Assembly: GCA_043764095.1 (NCBI GenBank)
Contig: JAYUKX010000197.1
Location: 1 to 64,000, forward strand
DNA from: M3007 sp043764095
Lineage (GTDB): Bacteria; Bacteroidota; Bacteroidia; Chitinophagales; Saprospiraceae
Direction of reading: 5' to 3'
Length of the DNA: 64,000 bases
Shown: positions 49,516 through 60,036 of the stretch, piece by piece
Numbering within the stretch: the stretch's first letter is position 1
Layout of the letters: every line of letters begins with the position of its first letter
Notes under the pieces: generated by a model
What the model was told of the DNA's origin: nothing
Database searches by the model: none
Seen by the model: the letters and a program-made list of their open reading frames with translations, nothing else
Position numbers and translations under genes: made by a program

Positions 49516-50973
49516 TTAAAACTCCGCTACTTTTTCCAACAACCATTCCTGATTAACGGTACTGGCTGTGGCGTTAGCAATATCTTCCTTTAATTTTTGA
49601 ATCGCATTTTGGTCGCCGCTTTTCAACCGCATCAAACGGCGGACATAACCCAGTAGGTTAATATAACCATTTTTGATACCATCAGGTAGGTCTTTTTGGC
49701 GATTGAGGAATGTACGATAAGTCTCCAGAAAAGTATCTAATGCCTCGTATTCGTCGAGTTCGTAATAGGCAATGACAATCATCACCTTGCTAATCAAATT
49801 GACAAAAATATCGTCGTATTCCACGTCGCGCACGTGGTTCAGTACATTGTTAAAATCTTTTTTGTATAGAGAGACGCGTGCCATATTGAATTTGTACGCA
49901 TTATTCCGGCTATCAGAGGCCAATAGGTGTATATTTTCATTGACAAATTGTTGCGCCCAATCCATTTTACCTAAACGAAGGCCTGCAATGACAATATTAT
50001 TAAAACGGCGAGAAGCAAGTTCACCATTTACGATAAAAACACCTTGGCTAATCCCCACTTCAAATAGGTCAAAATACTCTTGTAAAAAAGATTTATCCCC
50101 CTTGTTAAGGCGACTAATCGAATAGTTGAGGGTAGCGTCAAAGAAACTAATACTTTCTTCTTGAGGGATATATATAGCGTATTTTTCTAAAACGGCCTTT
50201 AGTTTGTAATAAAACTCTACGTTGTCGCCATTACTAATGGTTTGATAGGTATAGTAATTGATGGCCAGTTCGGGGTGTTCATCTAAATTATATTTTTCGC
50301 AAAGTTTTAGTATCGCACCCACGTCATTCATGTCAAAACCCTTGGTATTCATTAAATTATTGGTAAGGGCACTGTTCAGTAATTTGAGTTTTTCTGTTAA
50401 ATAAAATAGGTCAAGATTGGATGAAATTTTGTCAATGTTCGAATTTTGATCAGTTTTAACATCGAAATTCATTAGACTATGGTACTTTTTTTCAAAAGCA
50501 TAGGTATAGTAATAATCTGAAAAGCGCCAATAATTTCTATCAAGATAAAGTTTGGCCTGATCGTTAATCACGCCTTTTATCAATGGTTGAATATTCTTTT
50601 TGAGTATAAAATCAACGCGATCCAAATTGGCATTTTCATCGTGTAAAAGATAGTTTTCAATAGACATAAACTGCTCCACCAATTCCATCAAATCAGAACA
50701 AGCCTTTCTAAAATTGGTATCATTGTAAGGCTTTCCAGGAAATATTTTAGACCATACTTTTTCTTTCACAAAACCCGTTTTTTCTTTCTCCACAAGATCA
50801 ATAAGTACCTCAAATAATTTAGTCAACGTCTTACTTTGATTAAAATAAGGAGATTGCAAAAATTTGTCTAAACGCTTCCTGTCCTGAGCGCTAAACATAC
50901 TTAAAACCTGAAAAAGCCGGTTGGATTTTAATTGAATCCGGCTTGGGGTTTTTTCATCTTGAGTGGGCAACAT
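49516..50973 (-). CDS. conserved Bacteroidota helical protein, function unknown
   Basis: 485 residues, no signal or membrane segment. It begins MLPTQDEKTPSRIQLKSNRL and is mostly long helices (FNNVLNHVRDVEYDDIFVNLISKVMIVIAYYELDEYEALDTFLETY) of a TPR-like build. I recognise it as a type of unassigned protein common in Saprospiraceae-like genomes but can give no function. Confidence 0.7.
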   Translation of the reverse strand: MLPTQDEKTPSRIQLKSNRLFQVLSMFSAQDRKRLDKFLQSPYFNQSKTLTKLFEVLIDLVEKEKTGFVKEKVWSKIFPGKPYNDTNFRKACSDLMELVEQFMSIENYLLHDENANLDRVDFILKKNIQPLIKGVINDQAKLYLDRNYWRFSDYYYTYAFEKKYHSLMNFDVKTDQNSNIDKISSNLDLFYLTEKLKLLNSALTNNLMNTKGFDMNDVGAILKLCEKYNLDEHPELAINYYTYQTISNGDNVEFYYKLKAVLEKYAIYIPQEESISFFDATLNYSISRLNKGDKSFLQEYFDLFEVGISQGVFIVNGELASRRFNNIVIAGLRLGKMDWAQQFVNENIHLLASDSRNNAYKFNMARVSLYKKDFNNVLNHVRDVEYDDIFVNLISKVMIVIAYYELDEYEALDTFLETYRTFLNRQKDLPDGIKNGYINLLGYVRRLMRLKSGDQNAIQKLKEDIANATASTVNQEWLLEKVAEF

Positions 50974-51337
50974 TTTGATCTATAAAATTAAATGGTTGAT
51001 GAAAGCGGTCGTTTTGAGCGGGGAACGGTTTTATTGGAGGGAATATGGCTTTTGCGCTTTAATTAATAAGTTAATGCTTGTTTCACAAAAAAATAATTAA
51101 GTCAAATGAATTATTTCTATTAAATTGCTTTTTTATAAAATTAAATTTTGCATTTAGGTCGATTAGTATTTTAATAAGTGTTAATATACGGGTATTGTAA
51201 ATTTTTATAAATAAAAAAAATAAATCCTGCTGTCGAGTTTTTCAATTAATTCTTCACAAAGGTAAAAAAAAATAAAAGAAGGTTGTAATTTAGGTAAACA
51301 ATCTCTTACTTTTGTACGATTTTAAATTGACATATCC
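50974..51337. promoter_or_regulatory. AT-rich intergenic region with promoter for the surface protein
   Basis: No gene seen in these 364 bases. TTG (51283-51285), a 21-base spacer and TACTTTTG (51307-51314) precede the ATG at 51338. The rest is AT-rich with short A/T runs and no clear hairpin. Confidence 0.5.
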
Positions 51338-53878
51338 ATGAATTTACGCATACATTATTTTATCTTTAAGGTCGCATTAGGGATATTATTGCTAGTGCTA
51401 AAAGGCAGCATTGTATATGGCCAAAATAGCTCCCCACTACGGCAGTTAAATACCTCTGTAAACGTACAAGTTTTTGATACTATATCAGGACTTAATCTTG
51501 CTTTGAGTAAGATCAATCCACTGGCCAAACACGGCAGTGTTTCGATCAGCGTACTGTCGTCTGGAGGTGCCGGTAACCCCTATGTATATCAAGTTAAATA
51601 TACGCCCAATACTGGTTTTATAGGTATGGATACTTTTGCTTTGGAATACAATTACTACGGCTCTTATCCTTTTCTTACTTATCGCGGTTTTCGCGTCTCT
51701 GTATTTCCTAGTTTGCTAAATGCCCGCCAAGATTTTGCGACAACAAGTGTGGGTACACCCGTTTCTATTCCGGTGTTGGATAATGATAATACCTCTAATG
51801 GGACATTGACCTTGACCGAAATACCAGCATCAACGCATGGCACTGCTGTAATTGCTGGTAATAATGTTATATTTACCCCAGCAGCAGGATTTACTGGAAC
51901 TGGGCATTTTAATTATACTGTTTGCGATGGTTCTGGATATTGTAAAACATCCTCCGGTACAGTTGGAATTCATGCCAATACTGCACCAAATAACGATACC
52001 ATTCAAGTTTTTACCGCTCGAAATGCGCCGCTTAACTACCCATTATTGTACAATGGATATAGTATGTTTCAAGCACCCTCCAATGGCACAGTTTTTATTA
52101 ATGGGGGACAAAGTTTTCGATATTCCCCGAATTTTAATTTTAGCGGCAATGACCAATTTGTACTGGTCAATAATGACTTCGGTACCCCTGTTTATAAAAC
52201 CATCAAAGTAACAACGCTTAATACGCCGGTTCAAAATTTAATGGCGATTGAGGATTATGCTTATACGCCTAAGAATACTCCGATAACTTTTAATGTACGT
52301 CAAAATGATATTGGTAACTTGCTGGTGCGTGGCTGGACGATTCCCAACAACCTTGCAGGTACAGTAACTGGTACTAATGCTCTTGGAAATGTAACTTTTA
52401 CGCCCAATAACAATTTTAGTGGAGTTGCTACTTTTTATTACAAATTAGGCAACACCAATATTCCAGACCTTGAAATTGGAACAGTAAACGTCATTGTTGG
52501 TAATCTACCACCATCTGCGGGACTATTTGATTTAACGACACCCAAGGAAACTCCTTTGGTTATCAATTATAAATTGCCATTTATTGGTTTTGATTTTGCG
52601 GTAACAGACGCGCCAGATCACGGTGTTTGTTCTTATCATCCGGGGTTAACTACCCAAACGTACGGTGGTCAAACAGTAACGGGGCATAACCTCTTGGTTT
52701 ATACGCCTACTCCCGGATATACAGGCGTTGATGAGTTTGAGGTGAACTACTGTATTGCTTCTAATGGCAACTGCCAAACCGTAAAAATTGCTGTAAACGT
52801 GACGGAAGTGCTGGCTTCTTCAGCACCATACTGTGTTGGTGATGAATGTGTTTGGGCTGGTGATGCCAATAATGACGGTATTGTAAATAACAAAGATTTA
52901 CTACCTATTGGCTATTTTATGGGGCAAAACGGCAATACGCGCTCAAATGCTGCCTTAGAATGGTATGGTCAATATGGAAATGATTGGAATATTCCATACG
53001 TTGCCAGTGACATTGATCTCAAATACGCCGATACAGATGGTAGTGGTCAGGTGGAAAGCGAAGATACTTTGTCGTTAGGGCTATTTTATGGTCAAACGCA
53101 TAAATTATTACCTACAATCCCCGCTGTCTCAAAAGGATTACCTTTCTTTTTAAATTTCCTTACCCCTCCTAATCCTCAAGTTGGCGATTTGGTGCAGGTA
53201 GAAGTAAAGTTGGGCAATGCTAGTTTTCCTGTTACTAATATTTACGGGTTTACTTTTGATGTACGGCTCAGTCCGCTGTTGGTGGATTCGGCCTTTCACA
53301 TGGAGTACTTTCCCAATACCTGGATCAATTCTAATGCGCCGTTTTTAACTATGGATAAGCGGCCTCGTGTAGGCAAATTGGAGACCGCATTTACCCGCAC
53401 CAATGGTGTTGCAGTGAGTGGTCATGGTACTGTGGGGCAGTTTGACTATATAGTTGTGGATGTAATTCAAGGTGCTCGCCCAGCAGATGGTATGCAGGCC
53501 ACCGCTAGTCCAATGTCGATCGTCATTGAAGGCAATACCATGAATGCCAATGGTGTGTACTCTCCGCTTTACGAAGGTATTATCCCATTTTCGGTAACAC
53601 CCCGCAACGAACAAAAAAGTACGGTAACTGTACATAGTGACGAACTGCGCGTTTACCCATCTCCTGCATCCTCAAACCTTCAGGTACACCTCAATGGCAA
53701 TGATTTGATGGAAGATTTGTTGGTTACAGATATTACAGGTAAGGCTATTTGGCGTTCGAATAAGATTTCGGCAGAACACCATCAAATTGATGTTGCTTCG
53801 TTGTCCAACGGCATTTATTTGCTGACGGCGCGTACCAAAAGCGGTCAGGTAACGAAAAAATTTGAAGTCTTTAAATAA
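51338..53878 (+). CDS. large surface protein with type IX secretion tail
   Basis: 846 residues. Signal peptide (MNLRIHYFIFKVALGILLLVLKGSIVYG, before QNSSP). Repeated Ig/cadherin-like units of ~90 residues: ARQDFATTSVGTPVSIPVLDND, GTAVIAGNNVIFTPAAGFTGTGHFNYTVCDG, and others ending N.(F/Y)..F.Y.. . Near residue 510, GDANNDGIVNNKDLLPIGYF and DTDGSGQVESEDTLSLGLF are dockerin-like Ca-binding loops. Residues ~775-846 form the type A T9SS sorting domain (YPSPASSNLQVHL, ITGKAIWRS, LSNGIYLLTARTKSGQVTKKF). Confidence 0.85.
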   Translation: MNLRIHYFIFKVALGILLLVLKGSIVYGQNSSPLRQLNTSVNVQVFDTISGLNLALSKINPLAKHGSVSISVLSSGGAGNPYVYQVKYTPNTGFIGMDTFALEYNYYGSYPFLTYRGFRVSVFPSLLNARQDFATTSVGTPVSIPVLDNDNTSNGTLTLTEIPASTHGTAVIAGNNVIFTPAAGFTGTGHFNYTVCDGSGYCKTSSGTVGIHANTAPNNDTIQVFTARNAPLNYPLLYNGYSMFQAPSNGTVFINGGQSFRYSPNFNFSGNDQFVLVNNDFGTPVYKTIKVTTLNTPVQNLMAIEDYAYTPKNTPITFNVRQNDIGNLLVRGWTIPNNLAGTVTGTNALGNVTFTPNNNFSGVATFYYKLGNTNIPDLEIGTVNVIVGNLPPSAGLFDLTTPKETPLVINYKLPFIGFDFAVTDAPDHGVCSYHPGLTTQTYGGQTVTGHNLLVYTPTPGYTGVDEFEVNYCIASNGNCQTVKIAVNVTEVLASSAPYCVGDECVWAGDANNDGIVNNKDLLPIGYFMGQNGNTRSNAALEWYGQYGNDWNIPYVASDIDLKYADTDGSGQVESEDTLSLGLFYGQTHKLLPTIPAVSKGLPFFLNFLTPPNPQVGDLVQVEVKLGNASFPVTNIYGFTFDVRLSPLLVDSAFHMEYFPNTWINSNAPFLTMDKRPRVGKLETAFTRTNGVAVSGHGTVGQFDYIVVDVIQGARPADGMQATASPMSIVIEGNTMNANGVYSPLYEGIIPFSVTPRNEQKSTVTVHSDELRVYPSPASSNLQVHLNGNDLMEDLLVTDITGKAIWRSNKISAEHHQIDVASLSNGIYLLTARTKSGQVTKKFEVFK

Positions 53879-54092
53879 GAGTAATTTTTTGTACATAACC
53901 ATTTGTGGCCGTTTTCACTTTTGCCCAGTAAATTGATATTTTATGAGCAATACTTTTCCTGCTCTTTCGTTAATTCGAAACTTTTATTTGCCTAAAGATC
54001 ACATTAAAAAAAGATAATTTATACGATTTTGGACTTATAGTTTATTCAATTATGAGGCCAAAATCGTTCCCCGCTTCCCTTTAATCACAAAC

Positions 54093-55688
54093 ATGTTAAA
54101 AAAACTTATCCCCTTCGAGAAGGTACCGCAGTTGGCCAAAACCGATCTCGCTTACGCTACAGGAGTAGAACATTTAGTTCCCTTTTTTAAATATGATCTC
54201 CGTCAGGATGTTTTCCACCAAATTATCCAAGACAAAAGCAAGGCAGATGTGCCCCGCGATGTTTTGGCGGATACATTGCTCGCGCAGTACGCTACTATTC
54301 CCAATCATGGCCATATTATTCCCTTAATTGAGTCGCTGCGCAATAAAAACACTTTTACCGTTACTACTGCGCACCAGCCTTGTCTTTTTACAGGGCCACT
54401 TTATTTTATTTATAAAGCGATAACGACGATTAATTTGGCCGAAGCGGTACAAGGAATCATCGGTCCAGCACATAAAATTGTCCCTATTTTTGTACTCGGT
54501 GGCGAAGATCATGATATCGAAGAGGTAAATAATATTAATTTATTCAATAAAAAAGTGGTTTGGGAGCCGGGGGTAAATGGCCCCGTGGGCAAAATAAGCA
54601 CAGCCTCTTTAGCGCCTATTTTGGAGCAAATGAATGGCATATTGGGTACAGCCGATTTGGCCCGTACACTATATACGCGGATAGAGGCCGCCTATACCCA
54701 GCATGCTACTTTTGGAGAGGCTACACAAGCATTGATACACGACCTACTCGGAGATTATGGTTTGATTGTATTAGATATGAATGTATCGGCATTAAAAAGA
54801 GCCTTTATTCCTGTAATGGAGCGCGAATTGACCGAGCAGGTATCGTATAAACTTGTCACAGAAACTGTTGAAAAACTGAATCAAGTGGGTTTTAAAACAC
54901 AGGCAAGTCCTAGAGAAATTAATTTGTTTTTCATGGAGGGGAGCAGTAGGGAGCGGATCGTAAAAGAGGATAATGTTTATAAAGTACTCAACACGGATCG
55001 TGTCTTTACAGAAGCCGAAATTTTAGCACATTTGCACGCGCATCCTGAGCATTTTAGCCCAAATGTTGTATTGAGACCGCTCTATCAAGAGACAATTTTA
55101 CCTAATTTGGCTTATGTTGGCGGAGGGGGCGAGTTGGCGTATTGGCTGGAGCGTAAAAGTCTTTTCGATTATTTTGGCATCAATTACCCCATGCTCCTTC
55201 GACGTAATTCTGTGCTTTGGATTGATCGCGATTCATCCAAAAAAATGGAACGCCTAGGCTTTACTGCTGCTCAATTCTTTCAGGATATAGAGGTTTTGGT
55301 ACGCCAATTTATCGAAAATAACGCCTCTGGAAATATTAGTTTATCTTCGGAATTACAAGATTTTGAACGCTTGATTAAAAAAATTGCCCATAAAGCATAT
55401 TTGATCGACCCAACACTGGAAAAGGCCGTAGAAGCCGATGGTGTTAAACTTAAAGCCAGTTTGGAGCAATGGGAAAGCCGATTGATGCGTGCTGAGAAAC
55501 AAAAGCATGAAGTTGTATTGACCCAATTACGTACGCTCAAAGAAAAATTATTCCCAGCCAATGGTTTACAAGAGCGGCATGATAATTTTATTCCCGTTTA
55601 TCTGCGTTATGGTAACCGGATGTTTGATATATTAAAAGAAAAAATGTTGCCTTTAGAGCACGGGTTTATTGTGATAGAAGATGTCTGA
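54093..55688 (+). CDS. bshC: bacillithiol biosynthesis cysteine ligase BshC
   Basis: 531 residues, the usual length of BshC. It joins cysteine to glucosaminyl-malate in the last step of bacillithiol synthesis. Signs: TVTTAHQPCLFTGPLYFIYK (~90-109), the HQ/G..(Y/F)...K core; PIFVLGGEDHDIEEVN, which corresponds to the conserved PvfwlAsEDHDfeEv motif; RPLYQETILPNLAYVGGGGELAYWLE; and a coiled C-terminus. Partner enzymes BshA and BshB are not in the window. It overlaps speD by 8 bases. Confidence 0.93.
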   Translation: MLKKLIPFEKVPQLAKTDLAYATGVEHLVPFFKYDLRQDVFHQIIQDKSKADVPRDVLADTLLAQYATIPNHGHIIPLIESLRNKNTFTVTTAHQPCLFTGPLYFIYKAITTINLAEAVQGIIGPAHKIVPIFVLGGEDHDIEEVNNINLFNKKVVWEPGVNGPVGKISTASLAPILEQMNGILGTADLARTLYTRIEAAYTQHATFGEATQALIHDLLGDYGLIVLDMNVSALKRAFIPVMERELTEQVSYKLVTETVEKLNQVGFKTQASPREINLFFMEGSSRERIVKEDNVYKVLNTDRVFTEAEILAHLHAHPEHFSPNVVLRPLYQETILPNLAYVGGGGELAYWLERKSLFDYFGINYPMLLRRNSVLWIDRDSSKKMERLGFTAAQFFQDIEVLVRQFIENNASGNISLSSELQDFERLIKKIAHKAYLIDPTLEKAVEADGVKLKASLEQWESRLMRAEKQKHEVVLTQLRTLKEKLFPANGLQERHDNFIPVYLRYGNRMFDILKEKMLPLEHGFIVIEDV

Positions 55689-56055
55689 ACAATTGCCTTT
55701 TTTGGGTAAGCAATTGGTCTTGGAACTGTATGAATGCCCCTTAGAAATTATTGATAATCAACTCATTGTTGAGCAAGCACTATTGGCCACTGCTGCTGCT
55801 ATTCAGGCTACAGTGGTGGATATAGTTTTCCATAAATTTAGCCCTCAAGGCGTATCTGGTGTAGTTGTAATTATGGAAAGTCATATTGCAATACATACTT
55901 GGCCTGAGCATGGTTATGCTGCGGTGGATATTTTTACTTGTGGCGATATGGATTTGGCACCAGGAGTGGAAGTAATTCGGACTTTGTTGCAAGCCGGTAG
56001 GGTAAAGGAACAATTGATCTTCAGGGGGAAGGGGGCGCGCGTTCCTGGTCTTTAG
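55681..56055 (+). CDS. speD: S-adenosylmethionine decarboxylase proenzyme
   Basis: 124 residues, of the small bacterial SpeD/SpeH class. ESHIAIHTWPEHGYAAVDIFTCGD is the pyruvoyl-forming site: cleavage between Glu66 and Ser67 yields the pyruvoyl group, His72 and Cys87 act in processing and catalysis. It makes decarboxylated SAM, the aminopropyl donor for spermidine. Starts inside the end of bshC (ATG in the last codons), so the two are co-translated, an odd metabolic pairing. Confidence 0.95.
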   Translation: MSEQLPFLGKQLVLELYECPLEIIDNQLIVEQALLATAAAIQATVVDIVFHKFSPQGVSGVVVIMESHIAIHTWPEHGYAAVDIFTCGDMDLAPGVEVIRTLLQAGRVKEQLIFRGKGARVPGL

Positions 56056-56089
56056 TTACCTGAAATGCGTACCCCCTTTCCCTTAAATA

Positions 56090-57694
56090 CTACATGCTAC
56101 CGGGGAATAAAAACAGACGATCCCAATTGATACCATTGGCAATCGAACCATTTTTAGTGCTAAACCAAACTAATATTGGTTTACCTACAATATGATCGGC
56201 AGGGACATAACCCCAAATACGAGAATCTTCTGAATTGTGGCGGTTATCGCCCATCATCCAGTAATAATCCTGTTTAAACGTATAAGTAGTTGCTTCTTGT
56301 CCGTTGATGATATATTTCCCATTTGCAATTTTAAAATCGTTGTGTTCGTAGTCTTTGATCAAACGGCCATAAAACACAATACTCCGTTCGTCTAGTGTTA
56401 CGGTAGCACCAGCCTTCGGTATATAAATTGGGCCATAGTCGTCCACTGTCCAGCCTCCACTTACTTTTGCGTTGTTGGGATACACGTATGTTGTATTTGG
56501 CTTTTCAGTGCTATAAGGCTTGTATCTTTCTACCTGTATATCGCTACCAAGTGCTCTTATTTTCTCTAGTTGTTGTGCATCCAGACTGAAATAAGCTTCC
56601 GTTTTTGGTCGTTGATCGCCCATTAATTCGCCCACACTTACGCCCCAACTATCTATTTTTTTATAGTCTATAGGTGTCGTTTTGCTAGATATGTGATACA
56701 TATACTGCATGTGATTAGGGTTCATCGCAGGTTGGCCATTGATATATAATTGAGCACCACGGATAAACAGGCTATCTCCTGGAATAGCAACACACCTCTT
56801 AATGTAATGATCTTTTTTATCCAGCGGGCGTGTAATTACCTCAGCCTTTTTTCCATTATTCCTTGGATCGCGGCGCCATTGATAGATATCCCAGTTGCGA
56901 TCTGGGGTAATAATTACGCTATCACCTGCCGGGAAATTAAACACGACGGGTTTATTGCGCTCTACTTGTTCCCAACCTGGGAGGCGTGTATAGGGTAATG
57001 AAGGGCTTTCCAAGTAAGATTCACGGCCAAGCATACCTTTGCTGGTACTAAAACGGTTGTGGATCAAAGGGAATTGGATCACCGTCATCGGTAGCCTAAG
57101 ACCATAAGATGGTTTGCTTACAAAAAGGAAGTCACCTACCTTTAATGTACCTTCCATGGAAGGTGTTGGAATCACATACGCTTCAAAAATGAACATACGG
57201 ATAAACGCAGCAGCAAACACAGCAAAAATAATGGCTTCGGCCCATTCGCGTAGTGTGGACTTGCGGAAAGGATTATTGGATTCCAGTTTGCTGAGTGCCA
57301 ATTTATCCTTCTTTTCCATGGCATCCACATAGTCGCGGTGGTACTGTTTTTCTTGGTCTAAAACAGGGCCAGTGTATTTGTCGTTGGGGTTATTGCCAAT
57401 TTGAAAAAATTTCAATGGTGCAAATACAACCGCCAAAACGGAGTCAAAAAAACCGTGTTTGCCAAATGAACGGATCATGTCGATACATAATCCGGCATAG
57501 ATGAAAAAATTGACAATCGGGAAGAGTAGCCACAAAGCATAAGACGGTTTACGGCCTACCATTTTGCACCATTCCATCGCCGCAACACCTGGAATCCAGG
57601 CTTTTTGAGCAGGTATTCCTGCTTTCTCGAACAGCTTCGTCATAGTGTAGCTGTTGCCGAGATATAGTACAATTAGAAAAATGAGTATTGACAT
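56090..57694 (-). CDS. lepB: signal peptidase I
   Basis: 534 residues, longer than typical LepB (~320) because of an N-terminal membrane domain (three to four helices, residues 1-95, DUF5684-like). Catalytic Ser179 is in IPTPSMEGTLKVGD and Lys299 in DHYIKRCVAIPGDS, GDNRHNSEDSRIWGYVP is the conserved box E. The domain between Ser and Lys is large. It cleaves leaders from exported proteins, including many encoded here. Last gene of a unit with the 57732 gene. Confidence 0.93.
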   Translation of the reverse strand: MSILIFLIVLYLGNSYTMTKLFEKAGIPAQKAWIPGVAAMEWCKMVGRKPSYALWLLFPIVNFFIYAGLCIDMIRSFGKHGFFDSVLAVVFAPLKFFQIGNNPNDKYTGPVLDQEKQYHRDYVDAMEKKDKLALSKLESNNPFRKSTLREWAEAIIFAVFAAAFIRMFIFEAYVIPTPSMEGTLKVGDFLFVSKPSYGLRLPMTVIQFPLIHNRFSTSKGMLGRESYLESPSLPYTRLPGWEQVERNKPVVFNFPAGDSVIITPDRNWDIYQWRRDPRNNGKKAEVITRPLDKKDHYIKRCVAIPGDSLFIRGAQLYINGQPAMNPNHMQYMYHISSKTTPIDYKKIDSWGVSVGELMGDQRPKTEAYFSLDAQQLEKIRALGSDIQVERYKPYSTEKPNTTYVYPNNAKVSGGWTVDDYGPIYIPKAGATVTLDERSIVFYGRLIKDYEHNDFKIANGKYIINGQEATTYTFKQDYYWMMGDNRHNSEDSRIWGYVPADHIVGKPILVWFSTKNGSIANGINWDRLFLFPGSM

Positions 57695-57731
57695 GGTTGT
57701 GTGTTTGAGAAATGAAACGGACTAGAGACAA

Positions 57732-59120
57732 CTACTCTCCTATTTTTTTGCGCTTTCTGCGTGTTTTAAATAGTTCAACAACTTCTTTATCCCTCAAGAA
57801 CCCAAATTCCGTAAAGGTATGTGCCACAAATTTCTTAATATCCTGATAATCGCGGCTACGTTTGTCTGTATAACGTTTCATCAATTTGTCCACATAAGCC
57901 ATAGAAACCTTTTCCATGTCTTGGTTAAATTGCTGGTTATCGAACATACGCATGTACAATCCAAAAATCTTATTCAGTTCAAAATAATCAGCGTAGTCGC
58001 GTTCCGTTAAGCCGTTGATGAGTCGTTTAAAATAGTTGAACACTAAATATCGGAGGCATTCACTTTCAACAGAAAGTCCTTCATGTGAGCTATAAAAATC
58101 TTTTACAGCATCAATTGCATCTTGGTGCACATACCCAAGGCTGTGTACTTTGTCTGCAATACGGTAAAAATCACTAATTTTGTCAATACCAGCCTTGTTC
58201 ACAATGGCACTCATACGCTCGTCGTTGACGCTGGTGATACCATTGGAATGGTGTAGAAAAAGGATAAAGCGAAGGAATTTTTCCGAAAACTCAGGGAACG
58301 ATTTGCGCTCGCGTTCAAAATGTTTAGCCACAATAGCCTTAGTGTCGGCATCTAAGTCCATGAAATTGCCGTACATCGCCAACATTTCCATATACTCTTC
58401 TGTATTGTGAAACTGCTCGTTGTTGAGGAACCCTAATATTTGCGCATTAAGGCTGGAGTTGTTGCCCACAGAATCGAAACGCTTGAGCAAAAACTGGCGC
58501 AATGCGGAGAAATTGGCTTTCATTTCCCCTTGTTGGGTAGGGAAATCGGCGGAGAAATACATTTCGTTCCGTAATTGCTTGGAATACCGGTCGTACAAAT
58601 CTTTACGGTCGCGCATATCGCGGAAACGATCGGATTTTTGTGCACTTAAGAACGAGCGCACGCGTTTGTTTTCGACCAACCCCAATAGATTCGTAATCCA
58701 TATATCGCTCGACAGTGCAAAACCAACTTGGATTGTTTGGCCGATACGTTTTTTCAATTGCTCAAATTGTGGGCTACTGCAAATGGCGATCAATACATCT
58801 TTAAAGTGGTCATTTGGGCGTACATAGCGGTATTGATCACTGATTTCGCCCCGTAGAACGGCATAACCCATTACACGTGGTAAATAAAGCCCTTCAAAAT
58901 GCTCATTTAATAAATAACGCTCAAAAGTAACCAATTGTAATGGAGCCTCTGCCGCTACCAAGTGGTGGAGTTCCGACAAAATTGGTTCAAATTGCTGGCG
59001 AAGTTCGTTGTACAGTTCGTCTTCCTCCTCTTCCATATATTGGGCTAGAGTTGGCGATTCCTGAATGGCACCCGCTATATCTTGCAGCCGGGTATAATAT
59101 TTCTCATCAAGATCTTGCAT
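57732..59120 (-). CDS. conserved hypothetical protein
   Basis: 462 residues, all helical, no signal or membrane segment. It begins MQDLDEKYYTRLQDIAGA with an acidic stretch (MEEEEDELYNELRQ) and ends in a basic tail (FKTRRKRKKIGE). It lies 37 bases upstream of lepB on the same strand. No domain recognised; a Bacteroidota-specific family is likely. Confidence 0.65.
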   Translation of the reverse strand: MQDLDEKYYTRLQDIAGAIQESPTLAQYMEEEEDELYNELRQQFEPILSELHHLVAAEAPLQLVTFERYLLNEHFEGLYLPRVMGYAVLRGEISDQYRYVRPNDHFKDVLIAICSSPQFEQLKKRIGQTIQVGFALSSDIWITNLLGLVENKRVRSFLSAQKSDRFRDMRDRKDLYDRYSKQLRNEMYFSADFPTQQGEMKANFSALRQFLLKRFDSVGNNSSLNAQILGFLNNEQFHNTEEYMEMLAMYGNFMDLDADTKAIVAKHFERERKSFPEFSEKFLRFILFLHHSNGITSVNDERMSAIVNKAGIDKISDFYRIADKVHSLGYVHQDAIDAVKDFYSSHEGLSVESECLRYLVFNYFKRLINGLTERDYADYFELNKIFGLYMRMFDNQQFNQDMEKVSMAYVDKLMKRYTDKRSRDYQDIKKFVAHTFTEFGFLRDKEVVELFKTRRKRKKIGE

Positions 59121-59191
59121 ATTATATATTTTTTGATACTTATTTTAGTGTTTTAAGTATTTGGACATACTTAATTGTGTGACCAATTTAA

Positions 59192-59235
59192 AAAAGACCT
59201 GATAAAGTACACGAGGGCACTTTATCAGGTCTTTT
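59192..59235. terminator. strong bidirectional terminator upstream of the 57732 gene
   Basis: Perfect 17-bp stem AAAAGACCTGATAAAGT (59192-59208) / ACTTTATCAGGTCTTTT (59219-59235) with a 10-base loop. It separates the rpsP side from the 57732-lepB unit. In the minus direction it terminates rpsP transcripts. Confidence 0.85.
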
Positions 59236-59355
59236 ACGGTTCGAATTGAACCTTACCATCTTATATTAAATCAAATGTTTCGATGTACTACGTTTCTAAA
59301 ATTAGAAACAATTATAAAAACGAAGTAAATCGAAACAATTTAAAATAACTTAATA

Positions 59356-59898
59356 TTATTCAGCAACAGGTGCTTCTGGAGTTGCCTCTGCCGCTTCTGG
59401 AGTTGCTTCTGCTGTTGCTTCTACAACTACTTCTTCCGCTGCTTCTACAACTTCTTCCTCCACTACCTCTACTGGTTTAACTTTTATTTTAGCTACACCG
59501 TCCACTTTAACGCGAAGTTCTTCTTTCTTCTTAGCGCTAGAGTCTTTTTGTGCCGTAATACGACCTTCTTTTTCATCCATCCAAGCTGCCAATTTTGTAT
59601 CGGCCTGTTCTTGAGAGATAGCACCTTTATTTACACCTAATTGAAGGTGTTTTTGGTACATAACGCCTTTAAAGCGAAGAATAGCGGTTACCGTATCCGT
59701 TGGTTGAGCACCTACCATAACCCAGTGGAATGCGCGATCATTTTGAAGACTGATCGTTGCTGGAACAGTGAGTGGATTGTAAGTACCAATCTTTTCGATG
59801 AAGCGGCCATCACGTGGAGCGCGCGCATCAGCGACTACGATATGATAAAATGGTGCCTTTTTACGGCCTTTACGTTGCAGACGAATTTTTACTGCCAT
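59356..59898 (-). CDS. rpsP: 30S ribosomal protein S16
   Basis: 180 residues. Residues 1-80 are the canonical S16 (MAVKIRLQRKGRKKAPFYHIVVADARAPRDGRFIEKIGTYNP). The rest is a long extension, basic in the middle and acidic at the end (VEEEVVEAAEEVVVEA...), which is typical of Bacteroidota S16. It is a part of the small ribosomal subunit. Monocistronic here, with no rimM or trmD neighbour. Confidence 0.97.
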   Translation of the reverse strand: MAVKIRLQRKGRKKAPFYHIVVADARAPRDGRFIEKIGTYNPLTVPATISLQNDRAFHWVMVGAQPTDTVTAILRFKGVMYQKHLQLGVNKGAISQEQADTKLAAWMDEKEGRITAQKDSSAKKKEELRVKVDGVAKIKVKPVEVVEEEVVEAAEEVVVEATAEATPEAAEATPEAPVAE

Positions 59899-60036
59899 GT
59901 TTAATTTAGAAAATTTAAAAAATGAGATAGTATCTCGCCGGACTTCTTACAAATAAGTAGCATCCGGCTTTTCAATCGGGGCGCAAAGGTAATACTATTC
60001 TTAATTAATTTCCAAATTGTTTTAAAAAAAACATTT

